DNA from: Chelativorans sp.
Lineage (GTDB): Bacteria > Pseudomonadota > Alphaproteobacteria > Rhizobiales > Rhizobiaceae
Length of the DNA stretch: 46,331 bases
Direction: 5' to 3'
Assembly: GCF_031180965.1 (NCBI RefSeq)
Contig: NZ_JAPSLH010000031.1
Span: 1 to 46,331, forward strand
Shown here in pieces: positions 23,556-32,998 of this stretch; position 1 is the first letter of the stretch; each line of letters begins with the position of its first letter. The notes beneath the pieces are model-generated. The model was not told where the DNA came from, did not search any database, and worked only from the letters and a program-made list of their open reading frames with translations. The translations under genes were made by a program, and so were the position numbers.

Positions 23556-24953
23556 ATGGCTGCCAATGACTATGTCGTTGCCGATATGTCCCTTGCCGCA
23601 TGGGGCCGCAAGGAGATGGAGATCGCCGAGACCGAGATGCCGGGCCTCATGGCCTGCCGTGAGGAGTTCGGCGCGTCGCAGCCTCTGAAGGGGGCGCGCA
23701 TCACCGGGTCCCTACACATGACGATCCAGACGGCGGTGCTGATCGAGACGCTGAAGGCCCTCGGCGCCGAGGTTCGCTGGGCCTCCTGCAACATTTTCTC
23801 CACCCAGGATCACGCTGCCGCCGCCATCGCGGCGACGGGCACACCGGTTTTCGCCGTCAAGGGCGAGACACTGGAGGAATATTGGACCTATACGGACCGC
23901 ATCTTCCAGTGGCCGGACGGCCAGCCCACCAACATGATCCTCGACGACGGCGGCGACGCGACCATGTACATCCTGCTCGGCGCCCGCGCTGAGGCCGGCG
24001 AGGACGTGCTTTCGAAGCCCGGCAGCGAGGAAGAAGAGATCCTCTTTGCGCAGATCAGGAAGCGCATGGCCGAGACGCCAGGCTTCTTCACGCGTCAGCG
24101 GGAGGCCATCCGCGGCGTGACGGAGGAGACGACCACCGGGGTCAACAGGCTCTACCAGCTGCAGAAGAAGGGATTGCTTCCCTTCCCGGCCATCAATGTG
24201 AACGACTCCGTCACGAAGTCGAAATTCGACAACAAGTACGGCTGCAAGGAATCCCTGGTGGATGGCATCCGCCGCGCCACCGATGTGATGATGGCCGGCA
24301 AAGTGGCTGTCGTCTGCGGCTATGGCGACGTAGGCAAGGGCTCCGCCCAGTCCCTGGCCGGCGCCGGCGCGCGCGTGAAAATCACGGAGGCCGATCCGAT
24401 CTGTGCCTTGCAGGCAGCCATGGACGGATTCGAGGTGGTCACGCTGGACGAGGCCGCGCCAACCGCCGACATTATCGTCACGGCGACGGGCAATAAGGAC
24501 GTCGTGACGCTGGATCACATGCGCAAGATGAAGGACATGGTGATCCTCGGCAATATTGGTCACTTTGACAACGAGATCCAGGTGGCTTCGCTGCGCAATT
24601 TCAAATGGACCAACATCAAGCCGCAGGTTGACCTGATCGAATTCCCCGACGGCAAGCGGATCATCCTGCTTTCCGAAGGCCGGCTACTCAATCTGGGCAA
24701 TGCCACTGGCCATCCAAGCTTCGTCATGTCGGCTTCTTTTACCAACCAGGTGTTGGCGCAGATCGAGCTTTGGACCCGTGGAAGCCAGTACGAGAACAAG
24801 GTCTACGTGCTTCCAAAGCACCTGGACGAGAAAGTCGCTCGGCTGCATCTGGACAAGCTCGGCGCCAGGCTGACCGAGCTTTCACCGGATCAGGCCGCTT
24901 ATATCGGTGTCAGCCCGCAGGGTCCGTTCAAGCCCGAGCACTACAGGTACTGA
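23556..24953 (+). CDS. ahcY: S-adenosyl-L-homocysteine hydrolase
   Basis: AhcY splits S-adenosylhomocysteine to homocysteine and adenosine, removing the product inhibitor of methyltransferases. The protein has 465 residues, normal for the NAD-dependent bacterial enzyme. NAD-binding [10 protein letters not shown] is clear, as are [23 protein letters not shown] and the C-terminal KPEHYRY that contacts the neighbouring subunit. I chose the ATG at 23556 because the highly conserved [13 protein letters not shown] start follows and CTGGAG precedes it; the frame opens earlier at 23469. The gene lies downstream of the HPr gene with its own 135-bp regulatory gap, a neighbourhood also known from other Rhizobiales. 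Confidence 0.97.
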   Translation: MAANDYVVADMSLAAWGRKEMEIAETEMPGLMACREEFGASQPLKGARITGSLHMTIQTAVLIETLKALGAEVRWASCNIFSTQDHAAAAIAATGTPVFAVKGETLEEYWTYTDRIFQWPDGQPTNMILDDGGDATMYILLGARAEAGEDVLSKPGSEEEEILFAQIRKRMAETPGFFTRQREAIRGVTEETTTGVNRLYQLQKKGLLPFPAINVNDSVTKSKFDNKYGCKESLVDGIRRATDVMMAGKVAVVCGYGDVGKGSAQSLAGAGARVKITEADPICALQAAMDGFEVVTLDEAAPTADIIVTATGNKDVVTLDHMRKMKDMVILGNIGHFDNEIQVASLRNFKWTNIKPQVDLIEFPDGKRIILLSEGRLLNLGNATGHPSFVMSASFTNQVLAQIELWTRGSQYENKVYVLPKHLDEKVARLHLDKLGARLTELSPDQAAYIGVSPQGPFKPEHYRY

Positions 24954-25141
24954 TTGCTATCAAAGCTTTGCGCAATGTGAGCAGGGCCCTGAACGCCTTG
25001 GCCCGGCCTCATTTTTGTCGCGAGCCCTTCTTCACGCCGATTCCTGCACCCTGTAGAGTGCGCTGATTCGAGGGAATGCCGATCATCGGTCGGTGCGTTT
25101 CGGGGCGGTCTTGATCATCGGGCGGCGGAGAGGAGCGAGGC

Positions 25142-27655
25142 ATGCCGAGGCTGGACCCGCACGGCGGCGGGGCTGCTGGGCCTCAGGCCCATAGGAAGAT
25201 TCGAGGGCGAAGGGCGGGCAGGTGGGCGTGGCCGTTGCTGCCGGCCTTGGGCAGCACGGCGCTGACCTGGAATATCGCTGCCGCCCAGCAGGGCATGATT
25301 TCCGTCGGCACGCCGCAGATCATCCAGCTTTCCATCATCGCGGGTGTTATGGGCGCTGCGCTTTTTTGCGCGATCTGGCTCATTCGCGAGCGTGGCCGCA
25401 CCGCAGCCGAGAATGTGGAGCTCAAAAGCCGCGTCGCGGAACTCTCCAACGCGCTCTCCCGCGCGGAGGCGCTGCTCAATCTCAAGGACCAGCGTATAGT
25501 GGTCTGGTCCGGGGCCGCGGACCGCCCTTCCGTTGTCGGCGAGCTTCCCGCCGACAGCGGCGCCCCGCATGACCGCAGTACCTTCCTTGCCTTCGGCCGC
25601 TGGCTGATGCCGAAATCCGCTTCGGCGCTCGATCGCGCGGCGACGGCGCTGCGCGATCATGGAACCGCTTTCGACCTCGTCGTCGAGACGCGCAAGGGTC
25701 CATTGCTGGAGGTGCAGGGACGCAAGTCCGCGCTGCATTCGGTGATCCGCTTCGTCTCTCTCTCGGCCATTCAGGCAGAGCACGCCAGACTGAAACTCGA
25801 TCATCAGCGTCTGCGCGTCGATCACGACAGCATTCTGGGCCTGCTCAACGCCCTCGACATGCCGTTCTGGCTGCGCGACGAGGCCGGTCGGCTCAAATGG
25901 GTGAACGCGGCCTATGCGCGCGCGGTGGAAGCCGACGACCTGGGAACCGCGGTCCGCGAGGGACGCGAGCTTCTGCCGACCTCCGCACGCACCGCCCTGG
26001 AGCAGCATCACCGGGACAAGCCCGTCTTCCGCGAGCCGCTTTCGACCGTCGTCAGGGGCGATCGCCGCGTCTTCACCGTCACCGATTTCGCCGGCCGCGA
26101 CGGCAGCGCCGGCATCGCGCTCGACACGAGCGATACGGATGCGCTGCGGCGCGAATACGAAAGCAGCGTGCGCAGCCATTCCGATACGCTCGATCAGCTG
26201 ACGACTGCCGTCGCTATCTTCGGTGCGGACCAGAAGCTGCGCTTCTACAATCAAGCTTTCCAGAAACTGTGGGGACTCGATCCGGCATTTCTGGACAGCC
26301 GGCCAGAGAACGCGCTGCTCCTCGACCGGTTGCGGAGCGACGGAAAGCTCGCCGAACAACCGGAGTGGCGGCGCTGGAAGGAGCAGCTCCTTTCCGCCTA
26401 TCGCTCGGTGGAGCCGCAGGAGCACTGGTGGCATCTGCCCGACGGGCGCACGATCCGCGTGGTTGCGAGCCCGCAGCATAAGGGCGGGGTCACGTGGGTC
26501 TTCGAGAACCTGACTGAAAAGATCGATCTGGAAAGCCGTTATAACGCCATCGTGCAGGTGCAGAGCGAAACGCTGGACAATCTTGCCGAAGGGGTGGCGG
26601 TGTTTGGCTCGGATGGCCGCCTTCGCCTTTCCAATCCAGCCTTCCGAACATTGTGGGGCATTCCAGAGAGGCTGATCGGCCCGGACATCCACATTTCCGT
26701 GCTGAAGGCGGCCTGCGATCCCGTCGCAGTGGAAAGCCCATGGGGGAACTTCGTCGCCGCCGTCACCGGCTTTGATGATGAGAGGCGCGACAGCCACGGC
26801 CGCACCGAGCTGATCAATGGCACGGTACTGCATTATGCGATCGTGCATCTGCCCAATGGACAGGTGATGCTTACGTTCGTGGACGTCACCGACAGCGTGA
26901 ATGTGGAACGCGCGCTGAAGGAGAAGAACGAGGCGCTGGAACGCGCCGACAAGCTGAAGAACGATTTCGTGCAGCACGTGTCATACGAGCTGCGTTCGCC
27001 GCTCACCAATATCATAGGCTTCACCGAGCTTCTGGCGCTGGAAACCACCGGGCCCCTGACCCCGCGCCAGCGCGAATATGTGGACCATATCGGCTCCTCC
27101 TCCTCGCTCCTGCTCACCATCGTCAACGATATTCTCGATCTGGCGACCGTCGACGCCGGCATCATGGAGCTGGAAATCGGCGAGGTGCAGATCCGGCCGA
27201 TCGTGACAGCGGCGGCGGAACTCGTGGCGGACCGGCTGCGCGAGCACAACATCTCGCTGGAGCTTGCGGTGGACGCGGCGCCGGTCAGCTTCTATGCGGA
27301 CGAAAACCGCATCCGGCAGATCCTCTACAACCTGCTCAGCAATGCCGCCAATTACGCGCCGCAAGGCGGCAGGATAACGCTTTCGGCGAAGCGGGTGGAC
27401 GATGCCGTGGAGTTCCGTGTCCATGATGACGGCCCCGGCATGCCACCCGAGGTGCTGCAAACCATCTTCAAGCGCTTTGAGCCGCGCAGCAATGGCGGCC
27501 GCCGGCGCGGCGCGGGGCTCGGCTTGTCCATCGTGAAGAGCTTCGTGGAGCTTCATGGAGGCAGCGTGGATGTGGACACCGGCCCCGGACGCGGTACGAC
27601 CGTGATTTGCCGTTTCCCGCTGGCGCCCACGCGGGTCCGCGCTGCGGCGGAATAA
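25142..27655 (+). CDS. divL: DivL-type PAS sensor kinase homologue with tyrosine phospho-acceptor
   Basis: This 837-residue protein has two N-terminal membrane helices (about 29-50 and 58-80), a coiled coil, at least three PAS-like regions (about 230-330, 350-460, 475-585), a dimerisation domain and an ATPase domain. The usual phospho-acceptor histidine is replaced by tyrosine: Tyr615 in HVSYELRSPL. This is the signature of Caulobacter DivL, which controls the CckA-CtrA cell-cycle phosphorelay at the pole. The ATPase motifs are otherwise kept (NLLSNAANY, DDGPGM, GAGLGLSIV). GAGGAGCGAGG lies upstream of the ATG at 25142. Its stop overlaps the next start (TAATG), as found for divL and tsaE in Rhizobiales. 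Confidence 0.9.
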   Translation: MPRLDPHGGGAAGPQAHRKIRGRRAGRWAWPLLPALGSTALTWNIAAAQQGMISVGTPQIIQLSIIAGVMGAALFCAIWLIRERGRTAAENVELKSRVAELSNALSRAEALLNLKDQRIVVWSGAADRPSVVGELPADSGAPHDRSTFLAFGRWLMPKSASALDRAATALRDHGTAFDLVVETRKGPLLEVQGRKSALHSVIRFVSLSAIQAEHARLKLDHQRLRVDHDSILGLLNALDMPFWLRDEAGRLKWVNAAYARAVEADDLGTAVREGRELLPTSARTALEQHHRDKPVFREPLSTVVRGDRRVFTVTDFAGRDGSAGIALDTSDTDALRREYESSVRSHSDTLDQLTTAVAIFGADQKLRFYNQAFQKLWGLDPAFLDSRPENALLLDRLRSDGKLAEQPEWRRWKEQLLSAYRSVEPQEHWWHLPDGRTIRVVASPQHKGGVTWVFENLTEKIDLESRYNAIVQVQSETLDNLAEGVAVFGSDGRLRLSNPAFRTLWGIPERLIGPDIHISVLKAACDPVAVESPWGNFVAAVTGFDDERRDSHGRTELINGTVLHYAIVHLPNGQVMLTFVDVTDSVNVERALKEKNEALERADKLKNDFVQHVSYELRSPLTNIIGFTELLALETTGPLTPRQREYVDHIGSSSSLLLTIVNDILDLATVDAGIMELEIGEVQIRPIVTAAAELVADRLREHNISLELAVDAAPVSFYADENRIRQILYNLLSNAANYAPQGGRITLSAKRVDDAVEFRVHDDGPGMPPEVLQTIFKRFEPRSNGGRRRGAGLGLSIVKSFVELHGGSVDVDTGPGRGTTVICRFPLAPTRVRAAAE

Positions 27656-29151
27656 TGCAGTTCTTTGCGCGCTTTCTGCCCGACGAGCAGGCGACGGATC
27701 TGCTGGGGGACGACCTCGCCTTGGCGCTGCGGCCCGGGGACGTCCTGGCGCTCAGCGGCGATCTCGGAGCCGGCAAGACGACGCTTGCGCGCGCCCTCAT
27801 CCGGGCGATCGCGGGCGAACGGCAGCTCGAAGTGCCGAGTCCCACTTTCACGCTCGTGCAGAGCTACGCGCTGCGCATTCCCGTGCACCATTTCGACCTC
27901 TACCGACTTGCCCAGCCGGAAGAGTTGGAGGAACTGGGATTTGCCGAAGCGCTGGCCGAGGGGATCGTCCTCGTGGAATGGCCAGAGCGCGCGCCTGGCG
28001 CTTTCGCGAATGCCATTGCCCTTGTCCTGCGCGAGAGCGGCGCTGGGCGGGAGGCGGAGATCTCGGCGCCGCCCGGCGCAGCGGAGCGGATTGCCCATTC
28101 CCTGGCTATCCGCGATTTTCTTGACCGGGCGGGATACACCGGCGCGCGCCGGACCTATCTCCTGGGGGACGCTTCGGTCCGTGCCTATGAAACCATATCG
28201 ACCGAGGACCACCGCCTCATCCTTATGGACGCGCCGCAAAGGCGCGACGAGCCAATCGTGCGCGATGGGCTGCCCTACAGCCGCATCGCCCGGCTGGCCC
28301 AGTCGGTGACCGCCTTTGTCGGCGTGGCCAACGCGCTGCGCGATGCGGGCTTTTCCGCTCCGTGCATCCATGCGCAGGATCTCGATCAGGGCCTGCTTTT
28401 GACCGAGCATCTGGGTGATGAGCATTTTCTGGGCTCACAGGGAACACCCATCCCGGAGCGCTATCTCGCGGCAGCCGAACTCCTGGCAGGGCTGCATGAG
28501 CGTAAGTGGCCGCAAAGCTTTCCGGTGGCCGAGGGGCTGGATTATTCTCCGCCGCCCTACGACCACGCCGCATTGGGGATCGAAACGGAGTTGCTGCTCG
28601 ATTGGTACCTGCCTTTCGTGAAGGATCGCCCTGCAAGCCAGTCGGAACGCGACGAATTTAGCCGGCTATGGGAAAGCCTCTTCAGACGGCTGCAACAGGC
28701 TGAGCAGGGCCTCGTCCTGCGCGATTTCCACTCGCCCAATATCATCTGGCGCGGCGAAAAGCAGGGACTCGACCGGCTGGGCCTTGTCGATGTGCAGGAT
28801 GCGGTCTGGGGGCCGGCTGCCTATGATGTCGCGTCGCTTGCCCTCGACGCGCGCGTGACCGTCCCGGAGCCGCTCGAAGCGGCGATCCTTGCGGCCTATT
28901 GTGCCGCGCGCCGGTCGCCACGCTTCGACCGCGCCGCTTTCGAGGAGGCTTATGCCATCACTGCCGCCCAGCGGAACACCAAGCTGCTCGGTATATTCGT
29001 GCGGCTTTCGCAGCGCGACGGCAAGCCGTTCTATCTGCGCCATCTGCCTCGCATCCGTACCTATCTGAACCGGGTTTTGGAGCACCCCACTCTTGCCGGT
29101 CTTCGCGCCTTCTACCACGAACAGCGCTTTCTGGATGGAGAGGTCGAATGA
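27655..29151 (+). CDS. Fusion of TsaE (tRNA t6A ATPase) and AmgK-type sugar kinase
   Basis: This 498-residue bifunctional protein has two parts. Residues 1-150 are TsaE, the ATPase of tRNA N6-threonylcarbamoyladenosine synthesis: Walker A GDLGAGKTT (35-43), SPTF (62-65) and DLYR (81-84). Residues about 165-498 form an aminoglycoside-phosphotransferase-like kinase with a catalytic loop LRDFHSPN near 354-361 and DVQD near 379. They resemble AmgK, which phosphorylates N-acetylmuramate at C1 in cell-wall recycling. The next gene encodes the MurU partner, which supports the AmgK call. The gene begins at ATG 27655, overlapping the divL stop, and overlaps the murU start (ATGA). Confidence 0.9.
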   Translation: MQFFARFLPDEQATDLLGDDLALALRPGDVLALSGDLGAGKTTLARALIRAIAGERQLEVPSPTFTLVQSYALRIPVHHFDLYRLAQPEELEELGFAEALAEGIVLVEWPERAPGAFANAIALVLRESGAGREAEISAPPGAAERIAHSLAIRDFLDRAGYTGARRTYLLGDASVRAYETISTEDHRLILMDAPQRRDEPIVRDGLPYSRIARLAQSVTAFVGVANALRDAGFSAPCIHAQDLDQGLLLTEHLGDEHFLGSQGTPIPERYLAAAELLAGLHERKWPQSFPVAEGLDYSPPPYDHAALGIETELLLDWYLPFVKDRPASQSERDEFSRLWESLFRRLQQAEQGLVLRDFHSPNIIWRGEKQGLDRLGLVDVQDAVWGPAAYDVASLALDARVTVPEPLEAAILAAYCAARRSPRFDRAAFEEAYAITAAQRNTKLLGIFVRLSQRDGKPFYLRHLPRIRTYLNRVLEHPTLAGLRAFYHEQRFLDGEVE

Positions 29152-29870
29152 CGGTGCCGGAAAAGGCCATGGTGCTTGCGGCGGGGCTCGGCCTTCGCAT
29201 GCGGCCGCTGACCGAAACAATGCCGAAGCCGCTGATTTCCGTGGGCGGCAAGGCGCTCATCGACTGGGGCCTCGACGCGCTGAAGCAGCAGGGGGTCGGC
29301 ACGGCGGTCGTCAATGTCCATCACCTTGCGGATATGATGCTCGCCCACTTGGCCCGCCGCAGCGAACCCCGCATCGTTATCTCCGACGAGCGCGAGACAC
29401 TGCTCGATTCCGGCGGCGGGATCGTGAAGGCGCTGCCCTATCTTGGGGAAAAGCCCTTTTTCATCCTCAATGCCGACACATTCTGGATCGACCGCTCGGA
29501 AGGCAATCTCGACCGGCTGGCGCGAGCGTGGGATCCCCTGCACATGGATATTCTGATCCTGCTCGCCGATCCGGCATTCGCGACAGGCCATACGGGCAGG
29601 CTGGATTTCACCATGGAGCATGAGGGGCGGCTGAAGCGCGCAGGCGCAGGCGAGACTGGCTTCATCTATGCCGGAGCCACCATACTCCATCCGCGCATGC
29701 TCGCCGGCGCGTCCGCTGCTCCGCATTCGCTCAACCTTTATTTCGACCGCGCCATCGCCGCCGGGCGGATGTTCGGCCTGCCGCTCGATGGACACTGGAT
29801 CACCGTCGGCACGCCAGACGCGATCGCCCCGGCCGAAGCCGTGTTGCGGCGCCTCGGCGTGGTCTCGTGA
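29148..29870 (+). CDS. murU: N-acetylmuramate-1-phosphate uridylyltransferase-like (MurU)
   Basis: This 240-residue nucleotidyltransferase has the sugar-phosphate NTP-transferase start (MVLAAGLGLRMRPLTETMPKP) and the NAD motif (LNADTFW). In Pseudomonas, MurU turns MurNAc-1-phosphate made by AmgK into UDP-MurNAc, bypassing de novo synthesis and the MurA target of fosfomycin. The same kinase lies immediately upstream, fused to TsaE. The start ATG overlaps the upstream stop, and its stop overlaps the GTG of addB. A generic mannose-1-phosphate guanylyltransferase is the alternative reading, made less likely by the neighbour. Confidence 0.88.
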   Translation: MTVPEKAMVLAAGLGLRMRPLTETMPKPLISVGGKALIDWGLDALKQQGVGTAVVNVHHLADMMLAHLARRSEPRIVISDERETLLDSGGGIVKALPYLGEKPFFILNADTFWIDRSEGNLDRLARAWDPLHMDILILLADPAFATGHTGRLDFTMEHEGRLKRAGAGETGFIYAGATILHPRMLAGASAAPHSLNLYFDRAIAAGRMFGLPLDGHWITVGTPDAIAPAEAVLRRLGVVS

Positions 29871-32800
29871 ACTCTCTCCGCACCGCACCGCGCGTCTTCT
29901 CCATTCCGCCTGGCGTTCCCTTCCTGCCGGCTGTTGCCGACGCGCTCCTCGCCGGCCGCCTCGTTCCCGGTTTCCGCTATGACGGCGACCCGCTGGCGCT
30001 GGCTGACGCGACGATCTATCTGCCGACCCGGCGTGCGGCGCGGGAGCTCCGGAGCGTGTTCGTCGAGCGGCTTGGCGGGGTGTCCGCCATTCTTCCCGTG
30101 ATCCGCCCCTTGGGCGAGTTCGAAGCCGAGCTTGCTGATCTGGACGCGGAAGCCGGCGTCGCGGCGCTCAACCACGCGCCTCCCATCCCGAAGCTTGACC
30201 GCATCCTGTTGCTCGGCCGTCTGGCGCAGGCGTGGAAGGCTCGAGTGCCCGCACATGTGGCCGCGCTTTTCGAGGAGGGCGTGGTCGTCCCGGCTTCGGT
30301 GAGCGACGGTCTTTGGCTCGCCCGCGATCTCGCCGGCCTCATGGACGATGTGGAGACCGAGGAGGCCGACTGGTCAAGGCTCGCCGATCTCGTCCCGCAG
30401 GAGCTCGCCGGCTGGTGGCAGGTCACGCTCGAATTTCTCGAGATCGTCACGCGGCTCTGGCCCGATTTGCTTGCCGAGCGGGGACGCTCCAATCCCGCGG
30501 CGTACCGCAATGCGATGCTGGCGGCCGAGGCCTCTCGGCTTGTCCGCAACCCGCCGCGCGGACCGGTCATCGCCGCCGGGTCGACCGGCTCCATCCCGGC
30601 CACGGCGCGCCTGCTGGGGACGATTTCCCGTCTTGCGAGCGGTGCTGTGGTGCTGCCCGGGCTCGACCTCGAGCTGGACGACGCCTCCTGGCAGGCGGTG
30701 GGCGCGAGCGAGGAACCTTCCTCCTGTGGCCATCCGCAGTTCGGCCTGAAGAAGCTAATCGCCACCATTGGGGTGACGCGTATGGCGGTCGAGGAACTCG
30801 CCAGGCCTGAGGCCGCGCTGGCCGCCCGGCGGAGGATTTTGAGCGAGGCGCTGCGGCCGGCGGAGACGACGGAACTCTGGGCGGCCAACCGGCAGGCCGT
30901 GGATCGGGCGCTGGACGACGGCGCCCTGGCCGGGGTCAGCCTCATCGAGGCGGCAAATGAGCGCGAGGAGGCGGCGGCCATCGCCGTCGCTCTGCGCCAA
31001 GCGATAGCCCGCGAGGGGGCCAATGCGGCGCTTGTCACGCCCGACCGGGCGCTCGCCCGGCGCGTTGCGGCGGAGCTGCGTCGCTTCGGCATCCGGGCTG
31101 ACGATTCGGGCGGTTCCCTCCTTGCCGACAGCGTGCCGGCCACGCTGCTGCGCCTGATGCTGGAGGCGGTCTGCCGGCCTCGCGAGCCGGTGGTGATCGT
31201 CGCGATGCTGAAACACCCGCTGCTGCGGGTGGGGCTGGCACGCGAGACGGTTCGCAGGGCAGCGGAACTGATAGAACTCGGCGCCCTGCGCGGAGGGACC
31301 GGCCGTCCGGACGTGACCGCACTGGCAGAACTTTTCGAGCAGCGCTACAAAGCCGCCCTGAAGAACGCGCGGAAGCCGTTCTGGATAAGCCGGCTAACAA
31401 GGCGGGACGTCAGTGACGCGCGGCAGGTCCTTTCAGCCATAGAGAAGGCGATCGCGCCGCTGGCAAGGCTGAGGTCGTCCGGGCCAATCGGCCTGCCGGA
31501 ACTCGCCCGTGCGTCCGTTGAGGCGCTTGAAGGCCTAGCGCGGGATGCGGACGGTGCGGTGACTGATCTTTATCGCGGCGAGGCGGGCGAGGCGCTGGCG
31601 CGCTTCCTGCGCGAGGTCGTGGAAAGTCAATCCAGCACCGCCGTGGAGCTTTCCGAATGGCCGGATGTACTCTCCGCGTTGATCGCCGGGGAAGTTGTGA
31701 AGCCGGCAATGGGCGCGGATCACCGGGTGGCGATCTGGGGCACGCTGGAAGCGCGGTTGCAGAGCGTCGACACGCTGGTGCTGGGCGGCCTGAACGAGGG
31801 CACATGGCCGCAAGTGCCGCCGTCCGATCGGTTCATGTCGCGCCTCATGAAGGGCGAACTCAAGCTTGAGCCGCCGGAGCGGCGCATCGGCCTTGCCGCC
31901 CATGATTTCATGATGGCGCTTGGCGCGCCGGAAATCGTGCTTGCCCGTTCCGCGCGCTCGGAAGGCGCGCCGGCCGTGGCCTCGCGCTGGCTGCAGCGCC
32001 TCGCCGCCTGCGCCGGCCCCGCGGAAACCGCTGCCATGCGGGCGAGGGGGCAGCGCTTCATCGCTTGGGCCCACGCACTCGAAGAGCGCGAGGATGTTCC
32101 CTTTGCGCGCCGCCCCTCCCCAAAGCCACCGCTCGAAGCCCGGCCGCGGCGCTTCTCCGTCACGGAGATCGAGACGTTGCGGCGCGATCCTTACGCGGTC
32201 TATGCCCGGCGCATCCTCGGCCTCTTTCCGCTCGACCCGCTCATCCGCGATCCCGGCGCGGCTGAGCGGGGTACCCTCTTCCACGATATCCTGCAGGTTT
32301 TCGTCCAGTCGGGCGTCGAGCCCGATGCGCCCGACGCGTTGGAGCAGCTTCTCGATGCCGGGCGCCGGCTCTTCGCTGAAACGAAACTCCCCGTAGACGT
32401 CCAGGCGGTCTGGTGGCCGCGCTTCGAGCGCACGGCCCATGGCGTGATCGGCTGGGAGCGCACCCGGGCAGGAGGCATCGCGGTCCGGCATGCCGAGATT
32501 CGTGCCTCCCCTATCGAGGTGGGCGCAACGGGCAAGCTGCTTTCCGGCCGCGCGGATCGCATCGATGTGCGGCGCGACGGCCGCGCCGATATCATCGACT
32601 ACAAGACCGGCTCGACTCCATCCAAGGTGCAGGCGCATCGCCTCCTGGCGCCGCAGCTTGCGCTTGAGGCGGCGCTGCTCGCCCGTGGTGCCTTCACCGG
32701 GCTGGGCAGCCCGCCGCCCGCGGAACTCCTCTATGTGCGGCTGAAGGCGAACGGTTCGGTCGAGCCGGAATCGATATTGAAGGTCAAAGACAGCGAGAAA

Positions 32801-32998
32801 ACAGGGCCCGAGCTTGCCGAGGAAGCATGGCAAAGGCTCGAAAAGCTGCTTGCCTGGTATGACAATCCGGAAGCCGGCTACCTTTCTCGTGCGCTGCCCT
32901 TCAAGGAAGGAGACATGGAGGGCGATTACGACCATCTGGCGCGCGTGCTGGAATGGTCGGCGGGTGGCGATGCCGAAGAAGGGGAGACGGCGGGATGA
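29867..32998 (+). CDS. addB: Double-strand break repair protein AddB
   Basis: AddB is the partner of AddA in the helicase-nuclease that processes DNA ends for RecA, the alphaproteobacterial counterpart of RecBCD. This protein has 1043 residues, a normal length for the alphaproteobacterial form. The C-terminal nuclease has DYKTG near residue 910 in the PD-(D/E)xK fold. The N-terminal region is helicase-like (IYLPTRRAARELRSVF), and I see no classical Walker A, consistent with a non-motor subunit. It starts with GTG at 29867, overlapping the murU stop, and its stop overlaps the addA start. Confidence 0.93.
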   Translation: MNSLRTAPRVFSIPPGVPFLPAVADALLAGRLVPGFRYDGDPLALADATIYLPTRRAARELRSVFVERLGGVSAILPVIRPLGEFEAELADLDAEAGVAALNHAPPIPKLDRILLLGRLAQAWKARVPAHVAALFEEGVVVPASVSDGLWLARDLAGLMDDVETEEADWSRLADLVPQELAGWWQVTLEFLEIVTRLWPDLLAERGRSNPAAYRNAMLAAEASRLVRNPPRGPVIAAGSTGSIPATARLLGTISRLASGAVVLPGLDLELDDASWQAVGASEEPSSCGHPQFGLKKLIATIGVTRMAVEELARPEAALAARRRILSEALRPAETTELWAANRQAVDRALDDGALAGVSLIEAANEREEAAAIAVALRQAIAREGANAALVTPDRALARRVAAELRRFGIRADDSGGSLLADSVPATLLRLMLEAVCRPREPVVIVAMLKHPLLRVGLARETVRRAAELIELGALRGGTGRPDVTALAELFEQRYKAALKNARKPFWISRLTRRDVSDARQVLSAIEKAIAPLARLRSSGPIGLPELARASVEALEGLARDADGAVTDLYRGEAGEALARFLREVVESQSSTAVELSEWPDVLSALIAGEVVKPAMGADHRVAIWGTLEARLQSVDTLVLGGLNEGTWPQVPPSDRFMSRLMKGELKLEPPERRIGLAAHDFMMALGAPEIVLARSARSEGAPAVASRWLQRLAACAGPAETAAMRARGQRFIAWAHALEEREDVPFARRPSPKPPLEARPRRFSVTEIETLRRDPYAVYARRILGLFPLDPLIRDPGAAERGTLFHDILQVFVQSGVEPDAPDALEQLLDAGRRLFAETKLPVDVQAVWWPRFERTAHGVIGWERTRAGGIAVRHAEIRASPIEVGATGKLLSGRADRIDVRRDGRADIIDYKTGSTPSKVQAHRLLAPQLALEAALLARGAFTGLGSPPPAELLYVRLKANGSVEPESILKVKDSEKTGPELAEEAWQRLEKLLAWYDNPEAGYLSRALPFKEGDMEGDYDHLARVLEWSAGGDAEEGETAG

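Noticed and set aside
24954-25141. Terminator after ahcY
   Set aside because: GGGCC/GGCCC arms with an 11-nt loop are followed by only a short, displaced T run, which is too weak to call.
31535-32935. Open frame of 466 codons antisense to addB
   Set aside because: Composition is that of a shadow of addB (His, Arg and Gly rich), without domain or ribosome site.
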